Shown: positions 16,854 through 27,400, numbered from the stretch's first letter. The stretch is DNA of 64,000 nt from Parabacteroides sp. An277 (GCF_002159645.1 NZ_NFJB01000015.1:30317-94316), one strand, 5' to 3'. Notes: generated from the letters alone by a model not told the origin. Made by a program: numbers and translations.

Positions 16854-18212
16854 TCAAAGATCTTTTATCTCTTCGAAGTTCTTCTGGAGTTCTTCGTTGC
16901 TTACCTCGTAATTACGCAGGTCGCCTGCCAGATACAGGTCGTAGGCCGCCATATCGATCAGCCCGTGGCCCGAGAGGTTGAACAGAATCGTACGCGGTTT
17001 GCCCTCCAATTTAGCTTGCTTGGCTTCGCGGATGGCGGTGGCAATAGCGTGTGCGGATTCGGGTGCCGGGATGATGCCTTCGCTCTGTGCGAACAGGGTT
17101 GCCGCCTGGAAGGTTTCGAGTTGTTGCACGTCGACCGCTTCCATCAGACCGTCTTTCAGCAATTGGCTCACGATAGCGCCTGCGCCGTGATAACGCAATC
17201 CGCCAGCATGGATATTGGCCGGGGCGAAATTATGTCCCAACGTAAACATCGGGATGAGCGGCGTGTATCCGGCCTCATCGCCATAATCGTAATGGAATTC
17301 GCCGCGCGTCAATTTCGGGCACGATGCCGGTTCGGCTGCTATCACGCGGATATCCTTTCCCTCGTTGATTTTATGCCGCAAGAAGGGGAACGAGATGCCC
17401 GAGAAGTTCGAACCTCCTCCGAAGCAGGCAATCACCACGTCGGGATATTCGCCCGCCATCTCCATCTGCTTTTCCGCCTCGAGGCCGATGACCGTCTGGT
17501 GCAGCATCACGTGGTTCATGACGCTACCCAGCGTATATTTACAATTCGGTGTGTTCATAGCCAGCTCGACGGCTTCCGAGATGGCCGTCCCCAGGCTTCC
17601 CTGGTAGTTCGGGTGGTCGGTCAGGATTTTACGCCCGGCCTTCGTACTCATACTGGGCGAAGCGATTACCTGCGCGCCAAACGTCTGCATGATAGAGCGG
17701 CGATAGGGTTTCTGGTGGTAACTTACCTTGACCATATACACGGCCAATTCCAGCCCGAACGCCTTAGCTGCGTATGAGAGCGCGGCGCCCCATTGTCCGG
17801 CCCCCGTTTCGGTGGTGATGTTCGTTACGCCCTCTTGCTTGCAATAATAGGCTTGCGCGAGCGCGGAGTTGAGCTTATGCGAGCCAATCGGGCTTACGCT
17901 TTCGTTCTTGAAATAGATATGCGCGGGCGTATCGAGCGCTTTTTCCAGTCCATAGGCACGGACGAGCGGCGTCGGGCGCCATACTTTATACATTTCGCGT
18001 ACTTCGTCGGGGATTTCAATCCACGCGTCCGTTTCGTTCATTTCCTGGTGTGAAGCAGCTTTCGAGAAGAGCGGATAGAGGTCCTCTTCCTTAAGCGGTT
18101 CTTTCGTCTGCGGGTTCCGCATCCGCATGGGTTTCTCCTTCATGTCGGCCACGATATTGTACCAAGCCGTCGGAATATCTTTTTCTTCCAATAAAAACTT
18201 TTTTCTTTCCAT
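16854..18212 (-). CDS. TrpB-like (TrpB2) PLP-dependent enzyme
   Basis: A tryptophan synthase beta-like enzyme of the TrpB2 group, which can make tryptophan from indole and serine or may act as indole salvage enzyme. Start at 18212 (MERKKFLLEEKDIPTAWYN) gives 452 residues; the longer frame from 18281 begins upstream of the TACATTTG promoter and is rejected. The substrate/PLP-binding region reads RPTPLVRAYGLEK, then GSHKLNSALA (PLP lysine), TETGAGQWG, CFGGGSNFSG and NLSGHG. No trpA lies nearby, as usual for TrpB2. Confidence 0.93.
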   Translation of the reverse strand: MERKKFLLEEKDIPTAWYNIVADMKEKPMRMRNPQTKEPLKEEDLYPLFSKAASHQEMNETDAWIEIPDEVREMYKVWRPTPLVRAYGLEKALDTPAHIYFKNESVSPIGSHKLNSALAQAYYCKQEGVTNITTETGAGQWGAALSYAAKAFGLELAVYMVKVSYHQKPYRRSIMQTFGAQVIASPSMSTKAGRKILTDHPNYQGSLGTAISEAVELAMNTPNCKYTLGSVMNHVMLHQTVIGLEAEKQMEMAGEYPDVVIACFGGGSNFSGISFPFLRHKINEGKDIRVIAAEPASCPKLTRGEFHYDYGDEAGYTPLIPMFTLGHNFAPANIHAGGLRYHGAGAIVSQLLKDGLMEAVDVQQLETFQAATLFAQSEGIIPAPESAHAIATAIREAKQAKLEGKPRTILFNLSGHGLIDMAAYDLYLAGDLRNYEVSNEELQKNFEEIKDL

Positions 18213-18248
18213 ATATATAACGATTTCTATGATTTCTGTTTTCCCGTG

Positions 18249-18256
18249 CAAATGTA
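18249..18256 (-). promoter_or_regulatory. Promoter -7 element for the TrpB-like gene
   Basis: TACATTTG on the minus strand, 37 bp before the ATG at 18212; it decides the start against the longer frame. Confidence 0.55.
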
Positions 18257-18298
18257 CAATTCTTTTTGGCTTTTTCGTCAAAAGCGGGAGGAAATGTT

Positions 18299-18450
18299 GG
18301 TCCTACACTGTAGGAAAGTCTCTCAGCCTGTCGGAGAAGGTTTCCTACACTGTAGGAAAGTCTCCCAGCTTGCCGGAGAAGGTTTCCTACCTGGTAGGAA
18401 GGTTTCCCAGCTTGCCGGAGAAGGTTTCCTACCTGGTAGGAAGGTTCCTA
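18299..18450. repeat. 42 bp tandem array (3.7 units)
   Basis: Units start at 18299 (40 bp, lacks 2 bases), 18339, 18381 and 18423 (partial). Each contains a palindrome (TTCCTACACTGTAGGAA or TTCCTACCTGGTAGGAA) and a second hairpin-forming segment TCTCCCAGCTTGCCGGAGA or TTTCCCAGCTTGCCGGAGA. It fills the gap between the sprA stop and the TrpB-like promoter. It shares GGGAGACTTTC with the 7.4 and 45.5 kb arrays (on the opposite strand) and TTTCCCAGCTTG with the 35.9 kb array. Confidence 0.9.
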
Positions 18451-18451
18451 T

Positions 18452-21400
18452 TTATTGCGCCAACGAGAAACGGAGGCTGATGCCATAGTTCGAGTTCGAC
18501 GTCGGGTAGGATTCGCTGGAGACGAGCGGCTCGTTGATCTGCAGGTCGTAGAAGGCACGGATGGTGAGGGCGCGGCTCAAGCCGTAATCGGCCGAGAACT
18601 GGATGGTCTTCGCCAAGTTTCCGCTCGTGGCCTGCGTGAATTGCTCTTCTATCTTGCGAATCAAGGATTGCGTGCGGCGGAACGAGAGGTCGAGGTTGAC
18701 CGTCAAGTCGTTACTAAAGTTCTGCGTCTTCTTCATCTTCAATACCTTGTTGAACTCGACGAACTTGTACCCTAAGCCGATGACAAATTCGCGCGTGTTG
18801 GATTCGACAATCTGGTAGGACGAAACATTGAGATTGAGGTTGCGCGTCGTGCGATATTCAATCTTGCCCGTAATGTTATTAAGCGCCGTGGCGTCGATAC
18901 CGAGAAGCGGATTGAAGCCTTCGGTAATGCTGACGGACGAGATATCGTAGGGCGAAGAGGGCGTCGGCGTGCCGGTCGTGACGTTGCGCGTGTAACCCAG
19001 TCCGTCACCCACGTCGACCCAATTCAAGAACGACGAATAGGAACCCACGCTATAACTACCCGTATATTGATGGCTGAGCGTGACGTCCTTGAAATATTTC
19101 TGGATGAACGGAATCTTCGACAAGCCATTATAGGTAATGCGCCAGTTCGGGAGCAAGCTCCAAATGGAAGGGAATGCCGTGGTTCCGATTTTACCCGCAT
19201 CCTTGCCCGTATAAGCCGCGAGAAAGGCCGGGATAAGCACGTCGGCCGAGTTGCGGCTCACGCTCCCATTGTCCGGATTGTAAGGCTGGCCGGCCAGCGC
19301 GGACCCCTCGATGAAACCGCTGTTGGGATAGTTCGTGCGGGCATACGCCTGCTCCAGACGCGAAGCAATCACGTCGCGGTTTGCCAGGAATTGGTCGAAT
19401 TGCTTCGACGCATAGTTATTATCCGCACTTCCCCCGCCGCCGAGCATACCCCGCAACCCGATGGTCGTCATGGTAAAGCTGCCGCCGTAGGTTTCGGGCA
19501 TACCGGCATACATGAACTGTATTTCCGTATCGCGCGAATCTACCCGGTTGGCGTTAAGGTCGATTTTCAAACCTGGAATAGGCTCCAGATTGATACGAAC
19601 CGTCAAATTCTTCGAGTTGTTAATCATGGCCGGGTTGATGTTTGTTGAATCATTCTTCATCAACCAACCTTTGGCATCCATCTCGTCGATATACCGACGA
19701 CTCACGCCACCGAAAGCAAAGCCCAAACCTGGAGCCAAGCCGTACGTCGAGCGCGATTGACCAAAGACGTCGCCAATTTCCGGCACAAATCCCGGGATGC
19801 TCATCCCGTCGCTCTGCGTGAACTGGACGCTGACGCGACGCACCATCATCGCCACGCGCGTCGCATATTCGAGGGATTTCGTCAAGGTCTGCTCCGTTTT
19901 GTTAGGCCCCGGCTTGATGGTCAACTTCAAATGCGCCGTGTCGCGATTCAAAATTTTGACCTGCGCATAATTAATCGGTTTGTATTTGATAGCATACCGT
20001 TTGCCGTCGGCACCAATGGCCGTGATGCGCACCTTTTTCGTGAACATGCCATGCTGTACCACTACGTCACTATCCGGACTCAAGGTAATTTCCTTTTCAA
20101 GCTTTACCTCTTTTTTCTGCGTGCGACGCTGGTTCCGCTGATTGCGTTGGTTCGCACGAGCCGAAGTATTAAACTTCTGGTTAATCTTTTTCAGATACGG
20201 ATTCTTGTTGTAGAGCGACTGGAAATTGAAATTGGCCTGCCAATCAATCTGCCGTTGATTTTTAATGGTATTCCCTATCGGGTCGTCATCTTCGATTTCG
20301 GCCGCACGTTCCCAATTATAGGTAGCGTTGTAAGAGGCCGAACTGTTCACCCAATCCAAGACGGGAATATATTGCAACGGCAAATTCCAAGTCACCGAGA
20401 ACTGCTGGTCGTATTTCAACGGCGTCCCAAGGTCCTTGATACTTTGCATGACCGAATCTTTCCAGACTTGATAACCATCCGGATTCAATTCTTTATTGAC
20501 TTGCTGGTAGGGCTCTTCAATCCGCGCATTCGTGCCCGAGGTGAAATTTACCGAGAAATTATTCGTAAAATCCCAACGCAAGCTAAACGCACGGTCCCAA
20601 TAAAACTCTTGACTGAACGAAACCGGAATCGCATTCTCGCCGCCATATTGCGCACTGTTCAAATCGCGAAGTTGCAGTTCATAATAATTACGCATCATCG
20701 TCGTTTGGAAACTGATGTTCGACGGCAAATAATTCAACGCAAACTGCTTGATATATTTCGTATAGCCATTGTCTTTCTTCAGTTTCTGGAACGGGCGGAA
20801 TGGTTTAGCATACGGCGTATAGGTATAGGCGAAACTACCATTCCAATCTTTGGTACGTTCGTATTCCGTTTCCGGATTCTGCATGCTGTTTTCGCTATAC
20901 GAATAGCTGAGCGAGAAATTGGCCGGATCATAAGGCATCGGGTTCTTGCTTTGAATATCGACATGTACATTATTAAACGCAATACTCTTAATCGTTGTTC
21001 GGTCAATAGAATAATTCTTGATAGAATCTTTTTCTGCTTGTGTTTCCACATTGTCTAACGCATCCGACATTTTGATATCTTGATTCAAAGGGTCATATTG
21101 CGGCGTGGTCGTTTCGCGAGAATAAGCATAGTAAAAAGGAAGACTTACCTTAGCCTTTTCCGGAAAGAACTTACCCAATTCGAGCGAAGTTGAAATACTA
21201 TATTGCGAGTAATCATCCATGCGACGTTCAGTAACAGATTGGTCAAGAGCCCCGAATCCAGCCGTTTCTATACGCCCGGACGCATTCACAGTTCCTAAAT
21301 CAGAAAGTGCGATACTGGCATTGACATTAGCAGCCCAACCGCCATCCTCGTTAAAATCCGTAAGGCGTAATTCATTCACCCAAATTTCACCACTTTTCAC

Positions 21401-24400
21401 GGTCCGGGAATTATTTCGTACCCCAATCATGATTACTTCCACATCCGAAAGACTCGGATTTCCCATGATACTAATGGTATTGGCCGTATGATCCGGATCT
21501 GGTTCCGAATAGACGGTTTGGAAACCGATACCCGTCTGCCCTTGCCGTTTCTTCCTATTTCGAGTTAGCTTCAAATCGGTCAGACGTTCAAACGCGAAAT
21601 CAAGCATATTGCTGGATGGCCAAACGACATCTTGTGCAGTGCTGCCGGCCGGTGTGATTTGCAACGGGACTTCATATTCATAATAATTATTTTTATAGTC
21701 TGAACCCAAACGAATGAAAACAGACAAATCTCCGTTACTCAGTCCCGTCACGTCGTTAATCAACGCTTCTGCATGCGTGAACAACTGCATCCGTTTGTAT
21801 TGGCGCAAATCATAACTTGTATTTTTATAGACAGCCAATGCATCCTGCGATGCTAAATTCGTAATTTTCAACGAAAGAGATTGTTCGTTCTCCTGACGGA
21901 TTTGCGGCTGACTCGGGTCTTGCATACGAGATACCCCCGGCGGCAATACATAATTCACTGGCTCACGATCACCATCCTCTTCGATATTGACAGTGGAAAT
22001 ATCTAATACTCCATCAGCAGCAGGTACATCCGATTCTGAAAGATCCTGCTCGTACGCACGCCATTCCCCTCGCACCAATTCGAACGTACCAAAACGAAGA
22101 ATGGTAGTTTCCGAGAAATCGGTCATATACATACGCATGAACCGAATCGTTTTAAAATCCTGAATTGCTCCAATACGACGTGTATATTGCTTGATAGGAA
22201 TCTTAAATTGATACCAAGTAACCTCTCCAGTTTCTCCATTTTCTAAATTAACACGCGCTTGTTGCGTATTTACAATGTAATTTGAACCTACTACTAAATC
22301 CCTTGGCCGAAGCGAAACTTTATATTCAAAATATTTCTCGTTTTCGTTCAGCGTATTGTCTTGATTCAAATCTTCCACGTCTGGTGTAGTACGTGATGAG
22401 GTGCTATAACTTTCCGTTGATTCCTCCGAATTCCCTTCCGTTCCGTTATAACGCTTATAACGTTCCAAAACGCCCAACTCTTGCGCGTCGTAATCCGAGC
22501 CTCGAAAATAGTGAAACTTATCGCCCGACGGATTATTCAATACAGACATAGGGTCATTCTGTAAAGAATCCAAGACATTAGATGACAATCTCGTCATTAA
22601 TTCCTGCAAAAACTCCTGATAAGTAGGGAACTGCAATTCCTCGTCCGACGAAAGTCCGTTCAACCCTACATCTTGCAACGTTCGTGCACCCGCCGTATTA
22701 TCGAATGCATACACCGTACTTTGTTGACGCGGTACTTTTCCCCAAACCGTTGTATCGACTTGCGACATATCTCCGTCGACAGGCAAACCATTTTCAAAGA
22801 ATTTCTTTTCATCTTTCAAGATATCTTCAGAGATGTCTCCCAAATTAAAATAGAGATCTCCCCCTTGTGCAGACGAATTATAGACAAATGGATCCATAAG
22901 CCAAAACTCAATGTATTCGATATTGGCTGTTTCAAAATCTACTTGGTCTATTTTACGCATAATGCCACCCCAACGTTGTTCAGGATTCTGAAGCGTCCCG
23001 TCAGAATTTACACGTTCGGCATCCAAATTGTACGGTCCACGTTCGTTCGGATAATAAGCCACATTGAGGACAGACAGCAAATTGTCTTCATTTACACCTA
23101 CGTCTCTTCCTGGGAAAAGCTCAGTGGTTTGCACGGCACGGACAAAATGATTCGACATATCATCGGCCGTCAAATGGTTCGGACGCGAACGTGAGTTTCT
23201 ACGTGTGAAGATTCCATCAATACTATACCAGGCCATCAAGGCACGGTTCTTCCCATAATCGATATCATTTACCAACGAAGCTTCCGGGAAAAGAGCCGTA
23301 GCCGCATCATCGTAGGGCGTGCTGGCCAAATTCCACGGATAAGGGTTCACCAAATCAATGGAACTTTGCGTGGATTCAAAATCATCCAAATAAGAATACG
23401 CTCCTGTATTCTCATCTTCATAGTGCCCAGCAATTAAATGCGCAAATTCCGCGTTCATGGAAATCTGGCTGGGTTTGGTAAGTGTCAAGAGCGGAAGCTT
23501 GTCAAATACATTGGTCAGCCATTGGCTTTCTCCCTTATACGATGCATTCAGTCCCCACAACGTATTTTTGACAGACTCATCGCCCATAACTGTTTTGGTG
23601 GTTAATGGCATTTCAGACATATGCATGATGGTGGCTCCGAAATTAATGTCTTTGGTTAATTGATAATTCAAATCCAAACCCATCATGGTCTTACGTTGCA
23701 TACTATACGTGGATTGGTTTTCAAGCGAGACACTGACCGCTGTTCCGCTTGAAAGGATATTTTCATTTAGAATCGTGACGATACCTGAGGCATAATCTAC
23801 GGTATAATCCACGTTTTCCGTCAGTGTTGCACCTCCCGCTGTTACCTTCACCGATCCACGTGCCACATTGGTAGCATCCAATACGATCTCACCTGTAGTC
23901 GAGGCTTTATATTCGCCACGCAAGATGAACTTATTTTTTTCAGCAATTTGTTGTGCATACGTCTTTGTCGAATCATATAATTCTTGGTATACATATTTGT
24001 CGGCAATAATATCATTTCCTATTTTTTCTCTCAAATGAGAACCGAAAGGCTCGACTACAGGAAAGACAATCTTTCCCTTATCGGCTAAAATAGTATAACC
24101 ATCCACAAAGTCGAAGAATCCATCCGAGTGCGCCTCCTCTTGCGAATTCAAACGGTCCAGATTCATTACTTTCAACAACACTTGGTTACGAATAGCTCCT
24201 TCTGAGATATAATTGACCTCCGTTCCAGTCGTGTCGCTCTGGTAAAGGATATTCATTTGGAATTTCTCTTTCTGAACAGAGTAAGCACCCAGCGAATAAA
24301 TGTTTTTCATCATCAAATCCCAGAACGGCATGCTCGGAGACATATTGGTTCCCTTCAACAACTTTACATAAAGACAATTCGATGTGTTTTCACTGTTGTC

Positions 24401-25870
24401 CGTCGAGAATTCACCTACTTGATAGGCTTGCCCCATATAGGTATATTCAAAAGCAACCGCTACAACATCGTCTGATTGAATCTGAGAGGTTAATGAAACG
24501 TATCCTAATTGTTTATTAATCGTATATTCGGATTCGTCCAGCAAGCGGGCGCTCTCTATTTTATCGAAGTCACGTCCTCCCTCTAGAAAACCGCCCAAGA
24601 CTTGCGTCACCCGGCTTATTTGGCGTGCATCGGGATAATTGGTAGTGATGGTTTGGTAGAGCGTGTTGGCCTCGTTCGAGGGACGGTCTGTCGAGCCTTG
24701 CCGCGTGAATTGCGGGTTACTGATATGATTGTATTCACCCAAATCAGAGAAGGCTACGATATTACGAGACTGGTCATAATTTCCCTGCTTGTTGGTGACC
24801 CATATCTCAACCCGGTTGATGGTAATGGAAGAGTTGACGCGCGGCAATTTAGCGAGTGCATCGTCATAATGGTCTCGGAAATATTGCGCGAGGAAGAAGT
24901 GGCGGTTCTCGTCGTAATCGTCTACTGTGATTTCAAAGTCTTTTGTCTGCACGCCACCTTTGGCTGTCACGGTTTTCGTACTGGATTCCTGTTGGGCCAA
25001 GAGCGCATTCACCCGCAACTTGCCGAACTGCAAGTCGGCTTTCATACCGAAGAGCGCCGCACCTCCGTTGATCAACGAGTTGCTGGTTGTCATGCTCACG
25101 TTTCCGGCTTCGATGGACTTGATGATTTCATCCTCTTCGCCCGTATAGGCTAATTTGAGTTGTTGGGCATCGAAATCGAACGAGGTTTCGGTATTGTAGT
25201 TCATGTTGAAGTTCACCTTCGTCCCGACCGAGGCTTGCATGTTGAGCTGTACATTCTCGTCGAAATTGAAGAAGGTACGGCTGCGCGAACGGGTTGGCAG
25301 CGAGGGATTATCCGTCGTATTGTTCTTCAATCCGAGGGTAATCTCGGCAGAACCTTGCGTCCGGACACGCACACCTCCTTTTCCGAAGATACGGTCGGCT
25401 GCGCCTATGTCGAACTGCATGTCTGTCAGGTTGAACTTCTGGTTCGTCTCTTTCTCGAATTCCTCGGCATTCTTTTCCCGGAAATAGGCACGCATGGACT
25501 GTTGCATGCTATAGTCTTGATATTCTTCCGGCGTGAGGGAAATCGGCGTGCTCAGGTCCATATCGCCTACTTTCGTGCGGATGATATAGGTTCCGGTCTT
25601 GATGTCGTATTCCACTTCGGTCTTCAAGTTCTCCGGGTCTTTCAAATCGGCCGGCGATTCTTGAAGCAGGTCCTCGTATTCTTCGGCCGTAGTCTTCGAG
25701 ACGGGATAACGCGGCGGCACCGTATCCGGTTCTTGCCGGACAGGCTCGTCGATAGCCTCAAACTCGGGCAAGAAGCGCGAAGAGGCCAAATAGTCGGCAT
25801 TCAACGCCCACCATCCGCTCGCCAGGAGAAATAACGTAATCCATAGTATGTGTGTGAATCTTCTTTTCAT
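18452..25870 (-). CDS. sprA: Type IX secretion outer-membrane translocon SprA/Sov
   Basis: SprA is the very large beta-barrel channel through which T9SS substrates cross the outer membrane. The 2472-residue protein is in the family's size range. It opens with a signal peptide (MKRRFTHILWITLFLLASGWW) and then the family segments GGVRVRTQGSAEITLGLK, VGTKVNFNMNYNTE and FDFDAQQLKLAYTGEEDEI. The LRFSLAQ end is a typical barrel-closing strand. A basic stretch near residue 1900 (RANQRNQRNQRRTQKKEVK) stands out as low complexity. Its ATG overlaps the ruvA stop (TGATG), a pairing seen in other Bacteroidetes. With gldKLMN-porP at 9.6-15.8 kb, the secretion core is within 16 kb. Confidence 0.97.
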   Translation of the reverse strand: MKRRFTHILWITLFLLASGWWALNADYLASSRFLPEFEAIDEPVRQEPDTVPPRYPVSKTTAEEYEDLLQESPADLKDPENLKTEVEYDIKTGTYIIRTKVGDMDLSTPISLTPEEYQDYSMQQSMRAYFREKNAEEFEKETNQKFNLTDMQFDIGAADRIFGKGGVRVRTQGSAEITLGLKNNTTDNPSLPTRSRSRTFFNFDENVQLNMQASVGTKVNFNMNYNTETSFDFDAQQLKLAYTGEEDEIIKSIEAGNVSMTTSNSLINGGAALFGMKADLQFGKLRVNALLAQQESSTKTVTAKGGVQTKDFEITVDDYDENRHFFLAQYFRDHYDDALAKLPRVNSSITINRVEIWVTNKQGNYDQSRNIVAFSDLGEYNHISNPQFTRQGSTDRPSNEANTLYQTITTNYPDARQISRVTQVLGGFLEGGRDFDKIESARLLDESEYTINKQLGYVSLTSQIQSDDVVAVAFEYTYMGQAYQVGEFSTDNSENTSNCLYVKLLKGTNMSPSMPFWDLMMKNIYSLGAYSVQKEKFQMNILYQSDTTGTEVNYISEGAIRNQVLLKVMNLDRLNSQEEAHSDGFFDFVDGYTILADKGKIVFPVVEPFGSHLREKIGNDIIADKYVYQELYDSTKTYAQQIAEKNKFILRGEYKASTTGEIVLDATNVARGSVKVTAGGATLTENVDYTVDYASGIVTILNENILSSGTAVSVSLENQSTYSMQRKTMMGLDLNYQLTKDINFGATIMHMSEMPLTTKTVMGDESVKNTLWGLNASYKGESQWLTNVFDKLPLLTLTKPSQISMNAEFAHLIAGHYEDENTGAYSYLDDFESTQSSIDLVNPYPWNLASTPYDDAATALFPEASLVNDIDYGKNRALMAWYSIDGIFTRRNSRSRPNHLTADDMSNHFVRAVQTTELFPGRDVGVNEDNLLSVLNVAYYPNERGPYNLDAERVNSDGTLQNPEQRWGGIMRKIDQVDFETANIEYIEFWLMDPFVYNSSAQGGDLYFNLGDISEDILKDEKKFFENGLPVDGDMSQVDTTVWGKVPRQQSTVYAFDNTAGARTLQDVGLNGLSSDEELQFPTYQEFLQELMTRLSSNVLDSLQNDPMSVLNNPSGDKFHYFRGSDYDAQELGVLERYKRYNGTEGNSEESTESYSTSSRTTPDVEDLNQDNTLNENEKYFEYKVSLRPRDLVVGSNYIVNTQQARVNLENGETGEVTWYQFKIPIKQYTRRIGAIQDFKTIRFMRMYMTDFSETTILRFGTFELVRGEWRAYEQDLSESDVPAADGVLDISTVNIEEDGDREPVNYVLPPGVSRMQDPSQPQIRQENEQSLSLKITNLASQDALAVYKNTSYDLRQYKRMQLFTHAEALINDVTGLSNGDLSVFIRLGSDYKNNYYEYEVPLQITPAGSTAQDVVWPSSNMLDFAFERLTDLKLTRNRKKRQGQTGIGFQTVYSEPDPDHTANTISIMGNPSLSDVEVIMIGVRNNSRTVKSGEIWVNELRLTDFNEDGGWAANVNASIALSDLGTVNASGRIETAGFGALDQSVTERRMDDYSQYSISTSLELGKFFPEKAKVSLPFYYAYSRETTTPQYDPLNQDIKMSDALDNVETQAEKDSIKNYSIDRTTIKSIAFNNVHVDIQSKNPMPYDPANFSLSYSYSENSMQNPETEYERTKDWNGSFAYTYTPYAKPFRPFQKLKKDNGYTKYIKQFALNYLPSNISFQTTMMRNYYELQLRDLNSAQYGGENAIPVSFSQEFYWDRAFSLRWDFTNNFSVNFTSGTNARIEEPYQQVNKELNPDGYQVWKDSVMQSIKDLGTPLKYDQQFSVTWNLPLQYIPVLDWVNSSASYNATYNWERAAEIEDDDPIGNTIKNQRQIDWQANFNFQSLYNKNPYLKKINQKFNTSARANQRNQRNQRRTQKKEVKLEKEITLSPDSDVVVQHGMFTKKVRITAIGADGKRYAIKYKPINYAQVKILNRDTAHLKLTIKPGPNKTEQTLTKSLEYATRVAMMVRRVSVQFTQSDGMSIPGFVPEIGDVFGQSRSTYGLAPGLGFAFGGVSRRYIDEMDAKGWLMKNDSTNINPAMINNSKNLTVRINLEPIPGLKIDLNANRVDSRDTEIQFMYAGMPETYGGSFTMTTIGLRGMLGGGGSADNNYASKQFDQFLANRDVIASRLEQAYARTNYPNSGFIEGSALAGQPYNPDNGSVSRNSADVLIPAFLAAYTGKDAGKIGTTAFPSIWSLLPNWRITYNGLSKIPFIQKYFKDVTLSHQYTGSYSVGSYSSFLNWVDVGDGLGYTRNVTTGTPTPSSPYDISSVSITEGFNPLLGIDATALNNITGKIEYRTTRNLNLNVSSYQIVESNTREFVIGLGYKFVEFNKVLKMKKTQNFSNDLTVNLDLSFRRTQSLIRKIEEQFTQATSGNLAKTIQFSADYGLSRALTIRAFYDLQINEPLVSSESYPTSNSNYGISLRFSLAQ

Positions 25871-26466
25871 CAGAGCATTTTAAGCGCCGTTTTTATCACC
25901 TGTTCCACTTTCGCCTGCGGTTCGCCTTTCAGAATCGAAGCCACCGCCTTTTGCGAAGCGGCCTTCTGGAATCCCAGCATCACCAGCGCCGCAATGGCTT
26001 CTTCGGCTACTTCGGTTTGCGGGAGTACGTGGGCAGTCGTTTGCACCGGACCGGCGAGCGATTCCAGGGTCTTGACCTTGTTTTTCAAATCGACCAAGAT
26101 GCGTTGCGCGGTTTTTTGCCCGATACCTTTGGCGGCGGTCAGGGCGGTTTCGTCGTGCGAGGCGATAGCTTGTATCAATTCGGTGGGCTGGAGGGAAGAG
26201 AGTATCATCCGTGCCGTATTGGGACCGACGCCCGATACCGACGTCAGCATCAGGAACAACTCGCGCTCGAGGGGCGTCGCAAACCCAAACAACAAATGCG
26301 CGTCTTCGCGAATCACTTCGTAAATGAAAATCTTCCCTTCCGTTTTCCCTTGGAACGCGGTAAAGGTCGTCAGCGATATATTGATTTCGTATCCAATGGC
26401 GTTGCATTCCAGTACCATCCGTGCCGGTACCAATTCTACAATTTCACCTTTTATATAGTCTATCAT
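25870..26466 (-). CDS. ruvA: Holliday junction DNA helicase subunit RuvA
   Basis: RuvA binds four-way junctions and loads the RuvB motor for branch migration in recombination repair. The 198-residue protein has the N-terminal OB fold (MIDYIKGEIVELVP), tandem helix-hairpin-helix motifs around GVGPNTARMIL and AAKGIGQKTAQRILVDLKNK, and a C-terminal RuvB-interacting domain (EEAIAALVMLGF). A promoter element lies about 58 bp upstream; its stop overlaps the sprA start by one base, so sprA is likely translated from the same transcript. Confidence 0.97.
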   Translation of the reverse strand: MIDYIKGEIVELVPARMVLECNAIGYEINISLTTFTAFQGKTEGKIFIYEVIREDAHLLFGFATPLERELFLMLTSVSGVGPNTARMILSSLQPTELIQAIASHDETALTAAKGIGQKTAQRILVDLKNKVKTLESLAGPVQTTAHVLPQTEVAEEAIAALVMLGFQKAASQKAVASILKGEPQAKVEQVIKTALKML

Positions 26467-26523
26467 ACGGTTTCTTTTGTTTTCTTTTTGTTTGTTATAG
26501 ATTAACCCACGTCATATATAACG

Positions 26524-26531
26524 CAAAAATA
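26524..26531 (-). promoter_or_regulatory. Promoter -7 element for ruvA-sprA
   Basis: TATTTTTG on the minus strand, about 58 bp before the ruvA ATG. Confidence 0.45.
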
Positions 26532-26556
26532 CTTCGAAACGTATTTCTTATGCGAA

Positions 26557-27033
26557 TTATTTCCATCTGTACCAGTCGCGAAAATTGGCCGGACGGTTCC
26601 GGTGACGGTAATCGCGGGGCGCTACCTTAGCCCACCGGATGAACCAAGCGCTGAAGGCGGAAAGCGTCGTAAAACCGCACCGCTCGCCTACCTCCGTCAG
26701 GCTCAAATCCGTGCTCGCCAGCCATTCCTTCGCCTGCAGCAGGCGGTATTGCGCCAGAAAATCGGCCGACGGAAGACCCGTCAGGTACAGGAAGATGCGC
26801 CGGAGCGTCCCGTTGTCCATCTGCAACCACGACGCCAATTCGGAGGGCGTCGCGCCGCGGCGTACGGCCAAGAAACGGGCCACGGCGTCCATCACCAGCG
26901 AACCCGTGGGCGCCGGCTGTTTGTCTACGGGCAGTACCTTCTCCCACCCCTCTGCGTTACGGATGCGCTTGGCCTCCAGCACGGAAACGTACACGTCCTC
27001 TACCGTTATTTTCTTAAAAGTAAATGGTTCCAT
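26557..27033 (-). CDS. AraC-type DNA-binding protein
   Basis: A 158-residue regulator consisting of little more than an AraC-type double helix-turn-helix domain. The start at 27033 (MEPFTFKKITVEDVYVS) is chosen because the TAAATTTG promoter element is at 27049-27056; the longer frame from 27102 would begin upstream of it. Helices of the first HTH lie around PSELASWLQMDNGTLRRIF, the second around LTEVGERCGFTTLSAFSAWF, the typical AraC signature. There is no ligand-binding domain, so any signal must come through a partner or through its expression level. Target unknown; a tandem array fills the space upstream. Confidence 0.85.
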   Translation of the reverse strand: MEPFTFKKITVEDVYVSVLEAKRIRNAEGWEKVLPVDKQPAPTGSLVMDAVARFLAVRRGATPSELASWLQMDNGTLRRIFLYLTGLPSADFLAQYRLLQAKEWLASTDLSLTEVGERCGFTTLSAFSAWFIRWAKVAPRDYRHRNRPANFRDWYRWK

Positions 27034-27048
27034 CTTGCTTTTTTGTGG

Positions 27049-27056
27049 CAAATTTA
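27049..27056 (-). promoter_or_regulatory. Promoter -7 element for the AraC-type gene
   Basis: TAAATTTG on the minus strand, 16 bp before the ATG at 27033. Confidence 0.55.
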
Positions 27057-27119
27057 GGTGATTTCTCCCTATTTTCCCCGTTTTTCTACATAAATTCCCC
27101 ATTATGACGAATTTCAGGA

Positions 27120-27400
27120 CTCCATTCGCTACCTATAGTCAACTTTAACGAGGCGCAGCGCTCGATTCGTTTCCGTTGATCAACGCTAACGAGGCACAGC
27201 CGACGATTCTTTATCGAAGAGAAACGATAACGAGGCGCAGTACTCGATTCGTTTCCGTTGGTCAACGCTAACGAAACAACCGGCTCGATTCGCTACCGAT
27301 GAGTCGCGACAACGAGGCGCAGCACTCGATTCGTTACCGATAGCCAACGCTAACGAAGCGCAACGCTCGATTCGTCACCGGAAGCCACCGACGACGAATC
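27120..27400. repeat. 41 bp tandem array (about 7 units)
   Basis: The CTCGATTCGT anchor recurs at 27161, 27202 (GACGATTCT), 27243, 27284, 27325 and 27366, exactly 41 bp apart, with a weaker copy at about 27120. Each unit also has a CAACGCTAACGAGGCGCAGC-type second half. The array lies between the trkH stop and the AraC-type promoter. Confidence 0.88.

Noticed and set aside
16965..17777. 270-codon frame on plus inside the TrpB-like gene
   Set aside because: It is the opposite strand of a clear PLP enzyme; its composition follows that gene's codons.
19757..21058. 433-codon frame on plus inside sprA
   Set aside because: Antisense to SprA, Arg/Ile/His-rich with no recognisable domain.
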